From Chloroflexota bacterium (GTDB taxonomy: Bacteria; Chloroflexota; UBA11872), in NCBI GenBank assembly GCA_026707585.1, contig JAPOWQ010000023.1:28043-92042 (forward strand): 64,000 nt of DNA. Reading direction: 5' to 3'. Positions 17,559-26,843 of this stretch are shown piece by piece. A model generated the notes under the pieces. The model was given only the letters and a program-made list of their open reading frames with translations, was not told the DNA's origin and searched no databases. A program made the translations under genes and the position numbers. Position 1 is the stretch's first letter; the number at the start of each line of letters is the position of its first letter.

Positions 17559-18677
17559 TCAGTCGTCCTGCCCTACCTGGCGCACCACTCCGCCCGCTTC
17601 CATGCGGGAAAGGGCCCGGGCGGTCCAGTCGTCGCTCGCGGGTGCGTTGGCGATCCAGGCCAGGTAGTCGCGGATGATCTCCTGGAGCGTTCCGGTCGGT
17701 CGCCAGCCCAGCGCACGGATTCGAGCCGTGTTGGACCAGACGTGGCGGGTGTCGCCCAGGCGATAGCGTCCGCTCACGTCCGGATCGGCGTTCGAGCCCA
17801 TGGCGGCGAGCACGGCATTCGCGTATTCGAGCACCGTCGTGACGGTGCCGCCGCCAACGTTGAAGGCCTGTCCGACCGCATCGGGATGCGCAAGGACGAG
17901 CTCGACTGCGGAGACCGCATCGCGAATGTGGGTGTAGTCGCGTCGCTGGAGGCCGTCCTCATAGACGACCGGACGCCGACCATGCCGGATGTGACCCACG
18001 AAGGCCCGCAGCACACCGGAGTAGGCGTTGGCCGGGCTCTGGCGCGGCCCCTGGATGATGCTGAATCTCAGGGCCGAGGTAGGGATGCCGTGTCGGGCGC
18101 CCAGGGTGAGCGCGTAGGACTCGCTGGCCAGCTTGGAGATGCCGTAGGCGTTGGTGGGCGCCGGATGTCGTTCAGACGATGCGGTCGGTTCCAGCGGTGC
18201 GCCGCAGGCAGGGCATGCCGGGTCCCAGGCGCCCCGCGCGAGCTGCGCCAACGACCGAGGCGGCGGATACTGTCGGCCGTGGTCGCCACAGCGGTAGGCG
18301 CCCTCGCCGTAGACGGCCTGCGAACTGGCCACCACGACCCGCTGAACCGGCTGCCGACGCTCGACCAGCAACTCGAAGAGCAAGGCCGTGCCGGCGTCGT
18401 TGACGCGGGCGAAGCGGCTGAAATCGGTTTGGTAGTCCTGGTAGGCGGCCAGATGCACAACGGCGTCAGCCCCGTCCAACGCCACCAGCCAGTCGTCGCG
18501 CTGGGTGACGTCGCCGCGAATGCGCCGGACGGCAGCCGAACCATCGGGCCAGGCCCGGTCCGGGTGGACGCGCGCTACCAGGCTGTCAAGGACGGCGACG
18601 GTGTCGCCGCGCCGCCGCAGCGCGTCGACGACGTGGGATCCGATGAATCCGGCCCCGCCCGTTACAAGGACGTGCAT
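17559..18677 (-). CDS. NAD-dependent sugar epimerase with CxxH/CxxC insert (dTDP-rhamnose 4-epimerase-like)
   Basis: This extended short-chain dehydrogenase of 372 residues has GGAGFIG at 7-13, active-site Ser in VVASSQAVYGEG and the Y178-x3-K182 pair. Between them lies an insert of about 40 residues with C130, H133, C155 and C158 (CGDHG ... CPACG), resembling a zinc-binding knuckle. From memory such inserts occur in dTDP-L-rhamnose 4-epimerases, so that is the preferred call. It is the last gene of a reverse-strand cluster with a heptose kinase and an SIS isomerase, suggesting cell-surface glycan synthesis. Confidence 0.82.
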   Translation of the reverse strand: MHVLVTGGAGFIGSHVVDALRRRGDTVAVLDSLVARVHPDRAWPDGSAAVRRIRGDVTQRDDWLVALDGADAVVHLAAYQDYQTDFSRFARVNDAGTALLFELLVERRQPVQRVVVASSQAVYGEGAYRCGDHGRQYPPPRSLAQLARGAWDPACPACGAPLEPTASSERHPAPTNAYGISKLASESYALTLGARHGIPTSALRFSIIQGPRQSPANAYSGVLRAFVGHIRHGRRPVVYEDGLQRRDYTHIRDAVSAVELVLAHPDAVGQAFNVGGGTVTTVLEYANAVLAAMGSNADPDVSGRYRLGDTRHVWSNTARIRALGWRPTGTLQEIIRDYLAWIANAPASDDWTARALSRMEAGGVVRQVGQDD

Positions 18678-18779
18678 CGTTGCAGTCGCTCATGACCGGG
18701 CGGCGTCGTCCTGCGCTGCACAGCGAAACCCAGGGATTGCGGACGATGTGTCACCTGAACCACTCTCGGGATCCTGCGC

Positions 18780-19757
18780 CTAATGCTGGATGTTGAATAC
18801 CACGCGGGCGCCGCCCGGATCGAAGGCGACCGGGAGTTCGCGCAACGGTGCCAGCGCCCGGCGCACGTCGTCCTGCCGGGATGGCGGGACGTAGAACACG
18901 AGAAACCCGCCGCCGCCCGCGCCAGCAATTTTCCCACCCAGGGCGCCGGCGGTGCGGGCCCGCGTGTACAACTCGTCGATGGCTGAGTCCGAGACGCCCT
19001 CGGCCAGCGCCTTCTTATGGCGCCAGGCGGTGTCGAGCAACTGGCCGAAGTCGTCCAACCGGCCGCGGATAAGCAACTTGCGTGCCTCGTGGGCGCAGGC
19101 TTTCAGGCGGTCGAGGTCGGCTCGGGACTGCGCAATGCGCCGTTGTTGGTGGTCGAGGATCGCCGCCGCCGATCGGGTTCGGCCCGTGAAAAACACCAGC
19201 AGGCGGTCCTGGAGCCGCCGCGTGGTCGCCGGGGCAGTCTGAACATGCTCCACGTCAATCGCCTCGTGGGGATGAAAACTAATGGCACGCAGGCCGCCGA
19301 AGGCCGAAATGTACTGATCCTGCTTGCCAATCGGTCGGTCCAGGATTTCCAATTCAATCCCGCAGGCCTGTTCCGCGAGGGTGCGGGCATCCACCAGTCG
19401 TCCGCGGTAGGCGTGCAGCGCATGCAGGAGACCCACGGTAACGGCGGCCGAGGAGCCGAGTCCGGTTCCGGTGCTGGGCACATCCGCCAGGGTTGTGATC
19501 TCGACGCCGCGGTCGACGCCGGTCATTCGCATGGCCTCGCGTACGAGATCATGTCGGATGGCATCAACCGACTGGACGATTTCCTTGATCGAGTAGTTGA
19601 TGTAGATGTCGTCGTCGAAGCGTTCCTTGACGATCACGTAGACGTACTTGTCGATCGCCGTGGTGAGTACCGCGCCGCCGGCGAGGCGGTAGTAATCGGG
19701 GAAGTCGGTGCCGCCGCCGAAGAAGCTCAGGCGCAGGGGCGTCTGGGTGACGATCAT
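18780..19757 (-). CDS. hddA: GHMP kinase, D-glycero-D-manno-heptose 7-phosphate kinase type
   Basis: This 325-residue kinase has the GHMP N-terminal motif TPLRLSFFGGGTDFPDYY, the ATP-binding loop PSTGTGLGSSAAV and the C-terminal AGALGGKIAGAGGGGFLVFY. The opening motif is typical of HddA, which phosphorylates heptose-7-phosphate at C1 for GDP-heptose synthesis. The upstream SIS gene is GmhA-like, supplying the isomerase step. The guanylyltransferase (HddC) and phosphatase (GmhB) genes are not in view. Confidence 0.85.
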   Translation of the reverse strand: MIVTQTPLRLSFFGGGTDFPDYYRLAGGAVLTTAIDKYVYVIVKERFDDDIYINYSIKEIVQSVDAIRHDLVREAMRMTGVDRGVEITTLADVPSTGTGLGSSAAVTVGLLHALHAYRGRLVDARTLAEQACGIELEILDRPIGKQDQYISAFGGLRAISFHPHEAIDVEHVQTAPATTRRLQDRLLVFFTGRTRSAAAILDHQQRRIAQSRADLDRLKACAHEARKLLIRGRLDDFGQLLDTAWRHKKALAEGVSDSAIDELYTRARTAGALGGKIAGAGGGGFLVFYVPPSRQDDVRRALAPLRELPVAFDPGGARVVFNIQH

Positions 19758-19813
19758 CGAGCACTATCGGAGGACGGGCGGAACGGCAGGCGCGAGCATT
19801 CCGGGGGCTGCCG

Positions 19814-20428
19814 TCATGGCCGGGCGGCCGCGAGGACGGTGGACATATGCACGGTGACCGCGTGGCAGACGACGTGGTGCAAGTCCTCGGCAACCTGGAC
19901 GGACTCGCTCTCGACCGGGACCACGATGTCGGCCTGCCGCGCCAGCGGGGATGCGGGCGGCGCCAGGGCCAGGCTTCGAACCCCGGCCTCCCCGGCGGTC
20001 GTGACGGCCGCGAGGAGATTGGACGACTCGCCGCTCGTGCTGATTGCGACAAGCAGGTCGTCGCGTCGGGCGAGGTTACGGAGTTGCTCGGCGAAGACGT
20101 GCTCATACGAGTAATCGTTAGCCCAGGCTGTCACCAACCCGGCGTTGTCGGTGAGCGCTACCGCGCGGATCCCCGGGGCTCCGGGAGCCCTCGGGATCGT
20201 GGTCTTGGATAAGTCGGTGGCGAAGTGCGACGCGGTGGCGGCGCTGCCGCCGTTGCCGGCAGTGAATACCGTGCGGTCGGCGCGCCAGGCTGCTTCTACC
20301 GCCCGGGCCAGGGGTTCAATCGCGGCGGCCGGGAGGTCGGAAACCTGCCGACCTAGCGCGCGCAGATGGGCGCTCATCACGTCGGACACGGCTGTCAGTT
20401 GGCCCGCATTCGTGGCTTCCGGCCCCAC
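19814..20428 (-). CDS. SIS-domain phosphoheptose isomerase (GmhA-like)
   Basis: This SIS-fold isomerase shows phosphosugar-binding motifs GNGGSAATASHFATDL and ISTSGESSNLLAA. It probably converts sedoheptulose 7-phosphate to D-glycero-D-manno-heptose 7-phosphate for the kinase encoded next. The start is uncertain: GTG at 20428 lies one base after the hisI stop and suggests coupling (204 residues); ATG at 20377 would give 187 residues, closer to the usual GmhA length. Confidence 0.82.
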   Translation of the reverse strand: MGPEATNAGQLTAVSDVMSAHLRALGRQVSDLPAAAIEPLARAVEAAWRADRTVFTAGNGGSAATASHFATDLSKTTIPRAPGAPGIRAVALTDNAGLVTAWANDYSYEHVFAEQLRNLARRDDLLVAISTSGESSNLLAAVTTAGEAGVRSLALAPPASPLARQADIVVPVESESVQVAEDLHHVVCHAVTVHMSTVLAAARP

Positions 20429-20429
20429 A

Positions 20430-20771
20430 TCAGCGGTTGAACGGGTTGTGGAAGCAGGAGCGAGCGCCGGTGTGACACGTGGGACCGGCGGGGTTGACCT
20501 TGACCAGCAGGGCGTCGCGATCGCAGTCGGCCACAAGATCAACCACGCGCAGATAGTTTCCGGAGGTGGAGCCTTTGTTCCAGAGTTCCTGACGGCTGCG
20601 GCTGTAGAACCAGACGGTGCCGGAGTCGAGGGTGCGGACCACGGCTTCTCGATTCATGTAGCCGAGCATCAGGATGTCGCCGGTGGCGTCGTCCTGACAG
20701 ATGGCCGGAATGAGGCCGGCTGCGTCGTATTTCAGTTCGAGGGCGACGGGCGTATCGGTGGCGGCTTTCAT
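20430..20771 (-). CDS. hisI: Phosphoribosyl-AMP cyclohydrolase
   Basis: This 113-residue enzyme opens the ring of phosphoribosyl-AMP, the third step of histidine synthesis. It shows [22 protein letters not shown], the metal-binding DCDRDALL and [12 protein letters not shown] with both conserved cysteines. The HisE pyrophosphatase domain is absent and no other his genes are nearby. It is the first gene of a reverse-strand cluster whose other members make sugar nucleotides. Confidence 0.93.
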   Translation of the reverse strand: MKAATDTPVALELKYDAAGLIPAICQDDATGDILMLGYMNREAVVRTLDSGTVWFYSRSRQELWNKGSTSGNYLRVVDLVADCDRDALLVKVNPAGPTCHTGARSCFHNPFNR

Positions 20772-20916
20772 CCGTGGCGTTTCTCAGGGAGCGACCGTCA
20801 GGCGACCGCTGCGTGTGTCAGATCGGGCCGTGGAGTGAATCGCCATGATACGAACCGTCCGGGCGGTCCACCGCGAAGTTGATCAGCGAGTCGGTCCTGG
20901 GCGCGGGCGTCCGTCG

Positions 20917-22296
20917 TCAGACCAGCACGTTGCGAGGATTCTGTGCCACGCCGTTCACCCGGTATTCGAAGTGCAGGTGCGGGCCCGTGGTCCAACCGGT
21001 GAGGCCGACATAGCCGATGGCCTGGCCCCGGCTAACGAATTGGCCAGGTGAGACCGGCGGCGGGGAGGTGTAGTCGTCCAGGTGGGCGTAAAGGGTCTCC
21101 TCGTTCTGGTTGTGGGCGATGACCACGATCATCCCGTACGAGGCCTGGCGGTTGCCGGGCACGACGTAGTCGGCGGCGAGCACGATGCCGTCGTTGGCGG
21201 CGACCACCGGCACCAGCATGTCGCCGGCAATGTCGATGCCGATGTGGGGGCACTGGCCGAAGGTGCAGCCGCCGAACTCGGTGGTGATGAGGCCCCACAG
21301 CGGCCAGGTATAGACACCGGCCACCGAGGTGCCCTGAGTCGCGGCGACCTGGCGGGCCAGTTCGCGCGCCTGTTCCTGCGCCTGTTGCAAGGCCCGGATG
21401 CGCTCCAGCTGGGCAAGTTCCCGCTGGCGAATGTCGCGCAACACCAGGATGCGGCTCCCGAGGACTGCAGCCTCCGCCTCGAAGGCAAGCCGGTTCTCGT
21501 CGATCGTGGCCTGTTCGCGCTGGATGCCAAAGATGAGGTTCTGCTGTTCCTGAGATCGGCGTTGGAGCTCCGACTCAATCGTGGCCGCTTCCTGGCGTAG
21601 CTCGTCCATCTGCTGGAGTCGGGCTGCCAGATCGGCCGTTCGCAGCTGAACGGTTTGGCGGCTGCGGCGCAGGGCATCGATCTCCTCAAGGTCCTGGGCC
21701 AGGGCGCGCTCAAGCGAGGTGGCTCGGTCAAGAGCTTCCGAGAATGACGAGGACGAGAGCACCGTCTCCAACGTGGATGTGCGCCCCGCCTTATAGAGCG
21801 ACCGGACGCGGGCGCCCAGGTTGTCGGTCTCGCGAGCCAGGGCCCGGTTGAGATTGGCGATGGAGGCGTTGATGTCAAACACCTCGAGTTCAACCGTCTC
21901 GAGTTGCCGGTTGACATCGCGCAGGCGCTCGACCGCCGCAAAGCGCTGCCGGTCGATCACGGCGAGTTGCTGCTGGAGCGCACCCTCACGCGCCTGGGCA
22001 GCCGCAAGCAGGACTTGCTCTTCCTGAGCCCGGCCTTCGAGCTCCGCCTGTTCGCGCTCCGCCGCCTCGATTTCTTCCTCGGTCACGGCGCGGGCGATCA
22101 ACGGGGTGGCGCCGGCTACGGCGGCGCCGGCCAGGGCGGCGCGAAGAAAGCCACGACGCGATGCCAGGCGCAGGCCGGGGACATCGAAGAGCACGACGTC
22201 GCAGCGCCCGGCGCACTGGCAACCGGCGCCGTGTTGGTGCGCGGTAGCCGGGGGATTCCGGTTCGTTGCGCTCAGAGCGTCGGCTCCCTCGGACAT
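20917..22296 (-). CDS. M23 peptidase with coiled-coil domain and Tat-like signal
   Basis: This 459-residue protein is an EnvC/PcsB-like murein hydrolase or activator. Residues 1-45 are polar with C26, C28 and C32; a twin-arginine signal follows (SRRGFL at 46-51, then a hydrophobic stretch to about 70). A long coiled coil spans about 72-320, and a LytM/M23 domain ends the protein with HIGIDIAG and HLHFEY. The first zinc His, the Asp and the HxH pair are all visible, so it may be an active peptidase. The start at 22296 is the ATG nearest the signal; TTG and other starts are possible. Confidence 0.85.
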   Translation of the reverse strand: MSEGADALSATNRNPPATAHQHGAGCQCAGRCDVVLFDVPGLRLASRRGFLRAALAGAAVAGATPLIARAVTEEEIEAAEREQAELEGRAQEEQVLLAAAQAREGALQQQLAVIDRQRFAAVERLRDVNRQLETVELEVFDINASIANLNRALARETDNLGARVRSLYKAGRTSTLETVLSSSSFSEALDRATSLERALAQDLEEIDALRRSRQTVQLRTADLAARLQQMDELRQEAATIESELQRRSQEQQNLIFGIQREQATIDENRLAFEAEAAVLGSRILVLRDIRQRELAQLERIRALQQAQEQARELARQVAATQGTSVAGVYTWPLWGLITTEFGGCTFGQCPHIGIDIAGDMLVPVVAANDGIVLAADYVVPGNRQASYGMIVVIAHNQNEETLYAHLDDYTSPPPVSPGQFVSRGQAIGYVGLTGWTTGPHLHFEYRVNGVAQNPRNVLV

Positions 22297-22385
22297 CGTC
22301 AGTACCGAACGAGTGTGCCACGGAAAACCCGGCCCCTTGCTCGTCTGGCGCAATTGCGTTCAGCCCGGATGGCCCCTCCCCGGGC

Positions 22386-23504
22386 TCACGGCAGGGTCAG
22401 CAACATCCGGTCGGGCAATTCGGGGAACGGCGCGGTGGGCAGGGCCTGGTACCAGTAGGCCACGGAGCAGATGTCGTCCTGGCGGGCCATGAACAGCTTG
22501 CCCTTGCCGTCGAAGTCGCGGTCCGGATGGAAGCCGAGGTCCTGGATGGTGACACGGAGGTCGCGCTGGAACCTGATCGGATCAAGCACGTGAAAGCGAT
22601 ACATGGCGTGCCGGTGCTTGTTCAGCATGTGCCCGTCGGGCTTGATGACCTGGTGCATGCCTAGGAACGGGGTGGTGTAAGTGCGGTATTCGCCGGCCAC
22701 GCTCCAGTCGTAGGCGCCGCCGACGTAGTCCTCGGTTCCCGTTCCGCAGATGGTTGGAAACTCGTCGTCACCATCCATGAAGAACTTGATCTCACCCTCG
22801 CCCCACCAGCGATCGTCCAGCACGCCCCAGCCGAGGGAGGTGCCGACGTAGTGGCCGCGGCCGCGGATGCCGTCCACGATGGTGTACGCCTCGCCGTACG
22901 GCACTGGGTTGGCGCGCCGGAACTGGGCGTGGAAGTAGGCGGCATCATCTGGAACCTCGGTGAGGGTGTAGTTGACCTGGTAGAAGCAACGCTGCGCTTG
23001 AGCCGGGTGCTGGTTCTCAAGCGTGATCCGGCAGTGCCGCCGGAACGGCATCTGCCAGAAGCAGTTCAGGCCACAGCCGGGATTAACGACGATGGGCAGG
23101 GCGGATACCTGGGCAAAGTGGTCTTTCAGGTCGTCCTCCCTGGTCGCCCAGGGCACGGCAAAGAAATCTGGCAGGGGCGCCTCGACGGCAGGCTGTTCCT
23201 GATCGTCCCAGTACATGCGCAGGATGAGGTTGCGGGAGACGGAGCCGGTGATCCAGATGCTCTGGATGGCGCCGGGACCCTGGATGTCGGCCATCTGCAG
23301 GGTCGCGCCCGGGTCTATCGAGACGGCGGGGCGGCATTTCCAGCCGCGACCCAGGTGACGCGACGCGCCGTTGGGATCGGCCTCGGCCCTGGCGCCGCCG
23401 CCAGGTTCGCCCCGCGGGTTTTCCGCCGAGATGGAGCGGGATTGCGCCGACGAGAGGCGCGAGAGGTTGCCGAGGTGGAGGTTCAGGCCGTTGAAGGGAG
23501 TCAT
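22386..23504 (-). CDS. DUF2961 / GH172-like glycoside hydrolase
   Basis: This 372-residue protein matches the DUF2961 family, which includes GH172 fructofuranosidase-type enzymes. Landmarks are MADIQGPGAIQSIWITG, an LRMYWDDQEQP strand, PYGEAYTIVDGIRGRGHYVG region and the ICGTGTEDYVGGAYDW motif with its acidic residues. No signal peptide is seen. The ATG at 23504 has AGGAAG upstream. It is likely a carbohydrate hydrolase; the sugar is unknown. Confidence 0.85.
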   Translation of the reverse strand: MTPFNGLNLHLGNLSRLSSAQSRSISAENPRGEPGGGARAEADPNGASRHLGRGWKCRPAVSIDPGATLQMADIQGPGAIQSIWITGSVSRNLILRMYWDDQEQPAVEAPLPDFFAVPWATREDDLKDHFAQVSALPIVVNPGCGLNCFWQMPFRRHCRITLENQHPAQAQRCFYQVNYTLTEVPDDAAYFHAQFRRANPVPYGEAYTIVDGIRGRGHYVGTSLGWGVLDDRWWGEGEIKFFMDGDDEFPTICGTGTEDYVGGAYDWSVAGEYRTYTTPFLGMHQVIKPDGHMLNKHRHAMYRFHVLDPIRFQRDLRVTIQDLGFHPDRDFDGKGKLFMARQDDICSVAYWYQALPTAPFPELPDRMLLTLP

Positions 23505-23661
23505 GGTGGGACTTCCTGATCTGGAACGCGACGAGCGTATTCTGGGTGCGCCGAGCCCCATTGGCGACTTTTTAGGAAGGCTCAAATGGAGAAGTGGCCA
23601 AGTGGCCTTTCCGTCCGGATCGGACTTTGCCGCCCCGGAGAGTTTTGTGGTCCGGAAACGC

Positions 23662-23840
23662 TGTTATTCACACTTCCTGACTGAAATCTGAATAGCTGAT
23701 CCTGTTATTCAGTTTTACTTAGCAGTGGACCAGCATCCACGCGCAGAACGCCTAGACCTCCGCGGGATGGTTATTTAGACTTCATGGACTAAATCTTAAT
23801 AACCACTTTCGTTATTCAGAGTTGCGTAACAGCGGATCAC
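23662..23840 (+). promoter_or_regulatory. Tandem operator-like repeat upstream of fic
   Basis: Two related units start at 23662 and 23769, 107 bases apart. Each carries three half-sites close to GTTATTCA in the same order and orientation: forward at 23663, inverted at 23689, forward at 23704; then forward at 23770, inverted at 23796, forward at 23811. The forward-forward offset is identical in both units (41 bases). The block is AT-rich against a GC-rich background and ends 11 bases before the Fic start codon. The Fic protein carries a C-terminal winged-helix, so autoregulation is the simplest reading. Confidence 0.65.
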
Positions 23841-23850
23841 TCCTCTCCAA

Positions 23851-25014
23851 ATGAAACGCGGCGTCACTGGCCGATATCAGAGTTCGGCAACGGTCGGCGA
23901 ACGGTCTGACGCGTTTGTGCCCTTCCCCTTGCCGCCGGACCCACCGCTTGCGCTCGACGGGAAGCTGCAACAGGAGCTGGAGCAGGCGCTACTCGCGCTG
24001 GGACGCCTCGACAGCATCACGACGCTGCTGCCGGATCCCGACTTCTTCATCTACAGCTACGTTCGCAAAGAGGCGGTGCTGTCCTCGCAAATCGAGGGCA
24101 CGCAGTCTTCGCTCTCCGACCTGCTGCTTCATGAACTTGACCAAGCGCCGGGCGTGCCAAGCGAGGATGTGGCCGAGGTGTCTAACTATGTCGCAGCGCT
24201 TAACCATGGCATCACGCGCCTGCGTGCGGACTTCCCGCTCTCGAGCCAGTTGATTCGGGAAATTCACGGCGTGCTGCTCTCACGCGGGCGCGGCAGTGAA
24301 CAGGATCCGGGCGACTTCCGGCGCTCGCAGAACTGGATCGGAGGAACGCGGCCGGGCAATGCACGCTTCATGCCGCCGCCTCACACTGCCGTCCCCGACT
24401 GCATGACGGCGCTCGAGCGCTTTCTTCACGCGGACGAAGATGGATTGCCGCTGCTGGTTCGAGCCGGACTGGCGCACGTTCAGTTCGAGACCATTCACCC
24501 ATTCCTGGACGGCAATGGACGTGTCGGCCGTCTCCTGATCACGTTTCTGCTTCATCACGGCGGGGTACTTCGCGAGCCCCTGCTCTATCTCAGCCTGTAC
24601 TTCAAGCAGCACCGTGCGGCCTACTACGACCTGCTGAATCGCGTGCGGCACGAGGGGGACTGGGAAGCTTGGCTCGAGTTCTTTTTCGACGGGGTGCGGC
24701 ACGTTGCCACGGAGGCAGTCGCAGATGTTGAGCGTCTGGAAGCCATGTTCACGAAGGACCGAATGACGATTGAGCGGACAGGTCGCCGCGCGGGTTCAGC
24801 TTCACGGGTCCACGAAGCGCTCAAGAGTCGTCCCATCCACTCAATCGCCAGCGCTGCAAACGCGACCGGCCTCTCGATACCGGCCGTCTCATCAGCGATG
24901 AGCCTGCTCGTTGAGCTTGAAGTCGCCCGTGAATTGACCGGTAGGCGCCGAAACCGGCTCTTTGCGTATGACCGCTACCTATCCGACCTTATGGAAGGGA
25001 CGGAACCCGTCTAA
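23851..25014 (+). CDS. Fic-family AMPylator with C-terminal winged helix
   Basis: This 387-residue protein has the full Fic active site H216-PFLDGNGRVGR-227 for nucleotidyl transfer to target hydroxyls. The inhibitory helix motif S78-S-Q-I-E82-G83 lies upstream in the same chain, so it is a self-inhibited class II Fic. A winged helix-turn-helix is visible at about 318-375 (HSIASAANATGLSIPAVSSA). The repeated operator before the gene is the likely binding site. No separate antitoxin gene is present. It may act in regulation or defence; the target is unknown. Confidence 0.9.
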   Translation: MKRGVTGRYQSSATVGERSDAFVPFPLPPDPPLALDGKLQQELEQALLALGRLDSITTLLPDPDFFIYSYVRKEAVLSSQIEGTQSSLSDLLLHELDQAPGVPSEDVAEVSNYVAALNHGITRLRADFPLSSQLIREIHGVLLSRGRGSEQDPGDFRRSQNWIGGTRPGNARFMPPPHTAVPDCMTALERFLHADEDGLPLLVRAGLAHVQFETIHPFLDGNGRVGRLLITFLLHHGGVLREPLLYLSLYFKQHRAAYYDLLNRVRHEGDWEAWLEFFFDGVRHVATEAVADVERLEAMFTKDRMTIERTGRRAGSASRVHEALKSRPIHSIASAANATGLSIPAVSSAMSLLVELEVARELTGRRRNRLFAYDRYLSDLMEGTEPV

Positions 25015-25153
25015 GTCGAGAACCTGCGCACAAGGCGGGCAGACCCAGGCAGCTCAGCGCTACCCGAAAACGAACACGCACCTATTGGGTGCTTCGGAGC
25101 GTTCGTGCGCGAGAATGCGGTTGATTTGCTCAAGTGCCCGGAGAGCCGCTCCC

Positions 25154-26599
25154 ATGTCCAGTCGTGAGCGCCCAAACGTCATTGTGATTGTCAGCGACAC
25201 GTATCGGCCCGACCACATAGCGGCGAACGGGCATCCGGACGTGGTCACGCCGGAGTTGGACGCCTGGTTGGGGCGGAGCGTGACCTTCGAGCAGGCGACG
25301 GTGTCGAGTTTTCCGACGATTCCAATGCGGACCGACTGGTTTACGGGGCGGTTCGGGCATCCGCGGCACGGCTGGCGGAACTTGGACCCGAAGGCCGTGA
25401 CGCTGCCGGAGGTGCTGGCGGCGAACGGGTATCGCACGCAACTCATCGCGGACACCACGCACCTGATGAACTCGCACTTCTTTCACCGGTTCGATCGCCA
25501 TCACTTCAATCGCGGGCACGAAGGCGATGGCAAGTTTCTGCGGTTGAACGATCCGATCGAGCACGTGGTCGATGACCCGCGCAAGACGCGGGTTGAGTTT
25601 GGGAACCACGACTACACGCCGGTGCTGCCCGACATCCACGCGCATACCAACTTCTGGCGCCGGTACGAGGACCAGTCGCAACCGATGCGCATGGCGGACG
25701 ACGTGTGCCGGTTCCTGGAGGACTGCTACGCCAGCCCGCAGCCGTTCATGCTGTGGGTTGACTGCTTTGACGTGCACGAGCCGTGGTTCCCGCCGCGGTA
25801 CCTGCTGAATCTCTACGATCCGACCTACGACGGCCCGCCGATCGCGCAGCCGAACTACCGCGAGGCGAGCGTCTATACGCCGGCCGAACTGCGAAACATG
25901 CAGTCCCGTTACAAGGCCATGTGCACGTTGCTGAGCAAGGCGGTGGGGCGGATGCTGCGCACGATCGAGGACGCGGGACTGCTGGACAACTCGATCGTGG
26001 TGTTCATGTCGGACCACGGGATGTACCTGGGCGAGCGAGGCCGCACGGGCAAATCGGGCATCCAGGCCGATGCGCGCAGCGTGTTCCCGTTCCACTGCGA
26101 GATCAACCGGATCTGCTGGACACTGCACCTGCCGGCGTCCTTAAGCCGCACCACGGTCGCCCCCGGCTCGCGGCTGGCGGGCCTGGTGCAGGCGCCGGAC
26201 CTGGTGCCGACGGTGCTTGAGCTGTGCAACATCCCGGTGCCGGCAGGCATGGACCTGGAGGGCAGCAGTCTGGTGCCGTTGCTGGAAGGCCACGTGGAGG
26301 GGCCTCGCCGCCTCGCGATTACCGCGACGACCACGGATGTCCGCGGCGGCTGGGTGCATACGCGCGCGCCGGCCGTAACCGACGGTGAATGGAAGCTGCT
26401 GCTTGACGAAGGCGACGCTGACGGCGGACCCGAGCTGTATCGCATCGCCGACGATCCAGGCGAGTCGGTGAATCTGATCGATGACGCTCGGGATGAGGCG
26501 CGTCGGCTTCACGCCGAGATGCTGCAGTGGCTGGCCGCCCACGACGCGACACCGGAAACTCAGGATCGGCTATGCGCCAAACGGGTTGGTCTGGTCTGA
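25154..26599 (+). CDS. Sulfatase-fold hydrolase with Thr at the nucleophile position
   Basis: This 481-residue protein has the sulfatase fold: N-terminal metal site VIVSDTYRPDH, C-terminal VFMSDHGMYLGERG and a Lys-containing TGKSG. At the formylglycine site, where sulfatases have C/S-x-P-x-R, it reads T55-I-P-M-R59. Thr cannot be matured to formylglycine. Thr is the nucleophile in nucleotide pyrophosphatase/phosphodiesterase relatives, so this may be a phosphodiesterase or an inactive enzyme. The ATG at 25154 is chosen from homology; the frame is open further upstream. Confidence 0.85.
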   Translation: MSSRERPNVIVIVSDTYRPDHIAANGHPDVVTPELDAWLGRSVTFEQATVSSFPTIPMRTDWFTGRFGHPRHGWRNLDPKAVTLPEVLAANGYRTQLIADTTHLMNSHFFHRFDRHHFNRGHEGDGKFLRLNDPIEHVVDDPRKTRVEFGNHDYTPVLPDIHAHTNFWRRYEDQSQPMRMADDVCRFLEDCYASPQPFMLWVDCFDVHEPWFPPRYLLNLYDPTYDGPPIAQPNYREASVYTPAELRNMQSRYKAMCTLLSKAVGRMLRTIEDAGLLDNSIVVFMSDHGMYLGERGRTGKSGIQADARSVFPFHCEINRICWTLHLPASLSRTTVAPGSRLAGLVQAPDLVPTVLELCNIPVPAGMDLEGSSLVPLLEGHVEGPRRLAITATTTDVRGGWVHTRAPAVTDGEWKLLLDEGDADGGPELYRIADDPGESVNLIDDARDEARRLHAEMLQWLAAHDATPETQDRLCAKRVGLV

Positions 26600-26843
26600 C
26601 GATTCCAATGCGTGAACCTGTACCCCAACGATAGGATGAGGTTCTATACGAGCGGTATCTTCTTACCGCTCGCGCGATGTCACAGCAGCTCTTGCAGGCA
26701 TTCAGCCAAATCGCGACTCGGTTCGTTGGTACGAAGGATTCTCCGCGTTGGCGCCTGACCAACACTCCATCTCGCTTCGGAAAAACTGCCGCGAGTTGCC
26801 AGGGTGACCAGAACAGCCTGATTGATCAGATCGTCAGGTAGCG

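Noticed and set aside
24962..25153. Upstream extension of the second sulfatase-like protein
   Set aside because: Residues before 25154 overlap the Fic gene end and show no homology; the family N-terminus begins at 25154.
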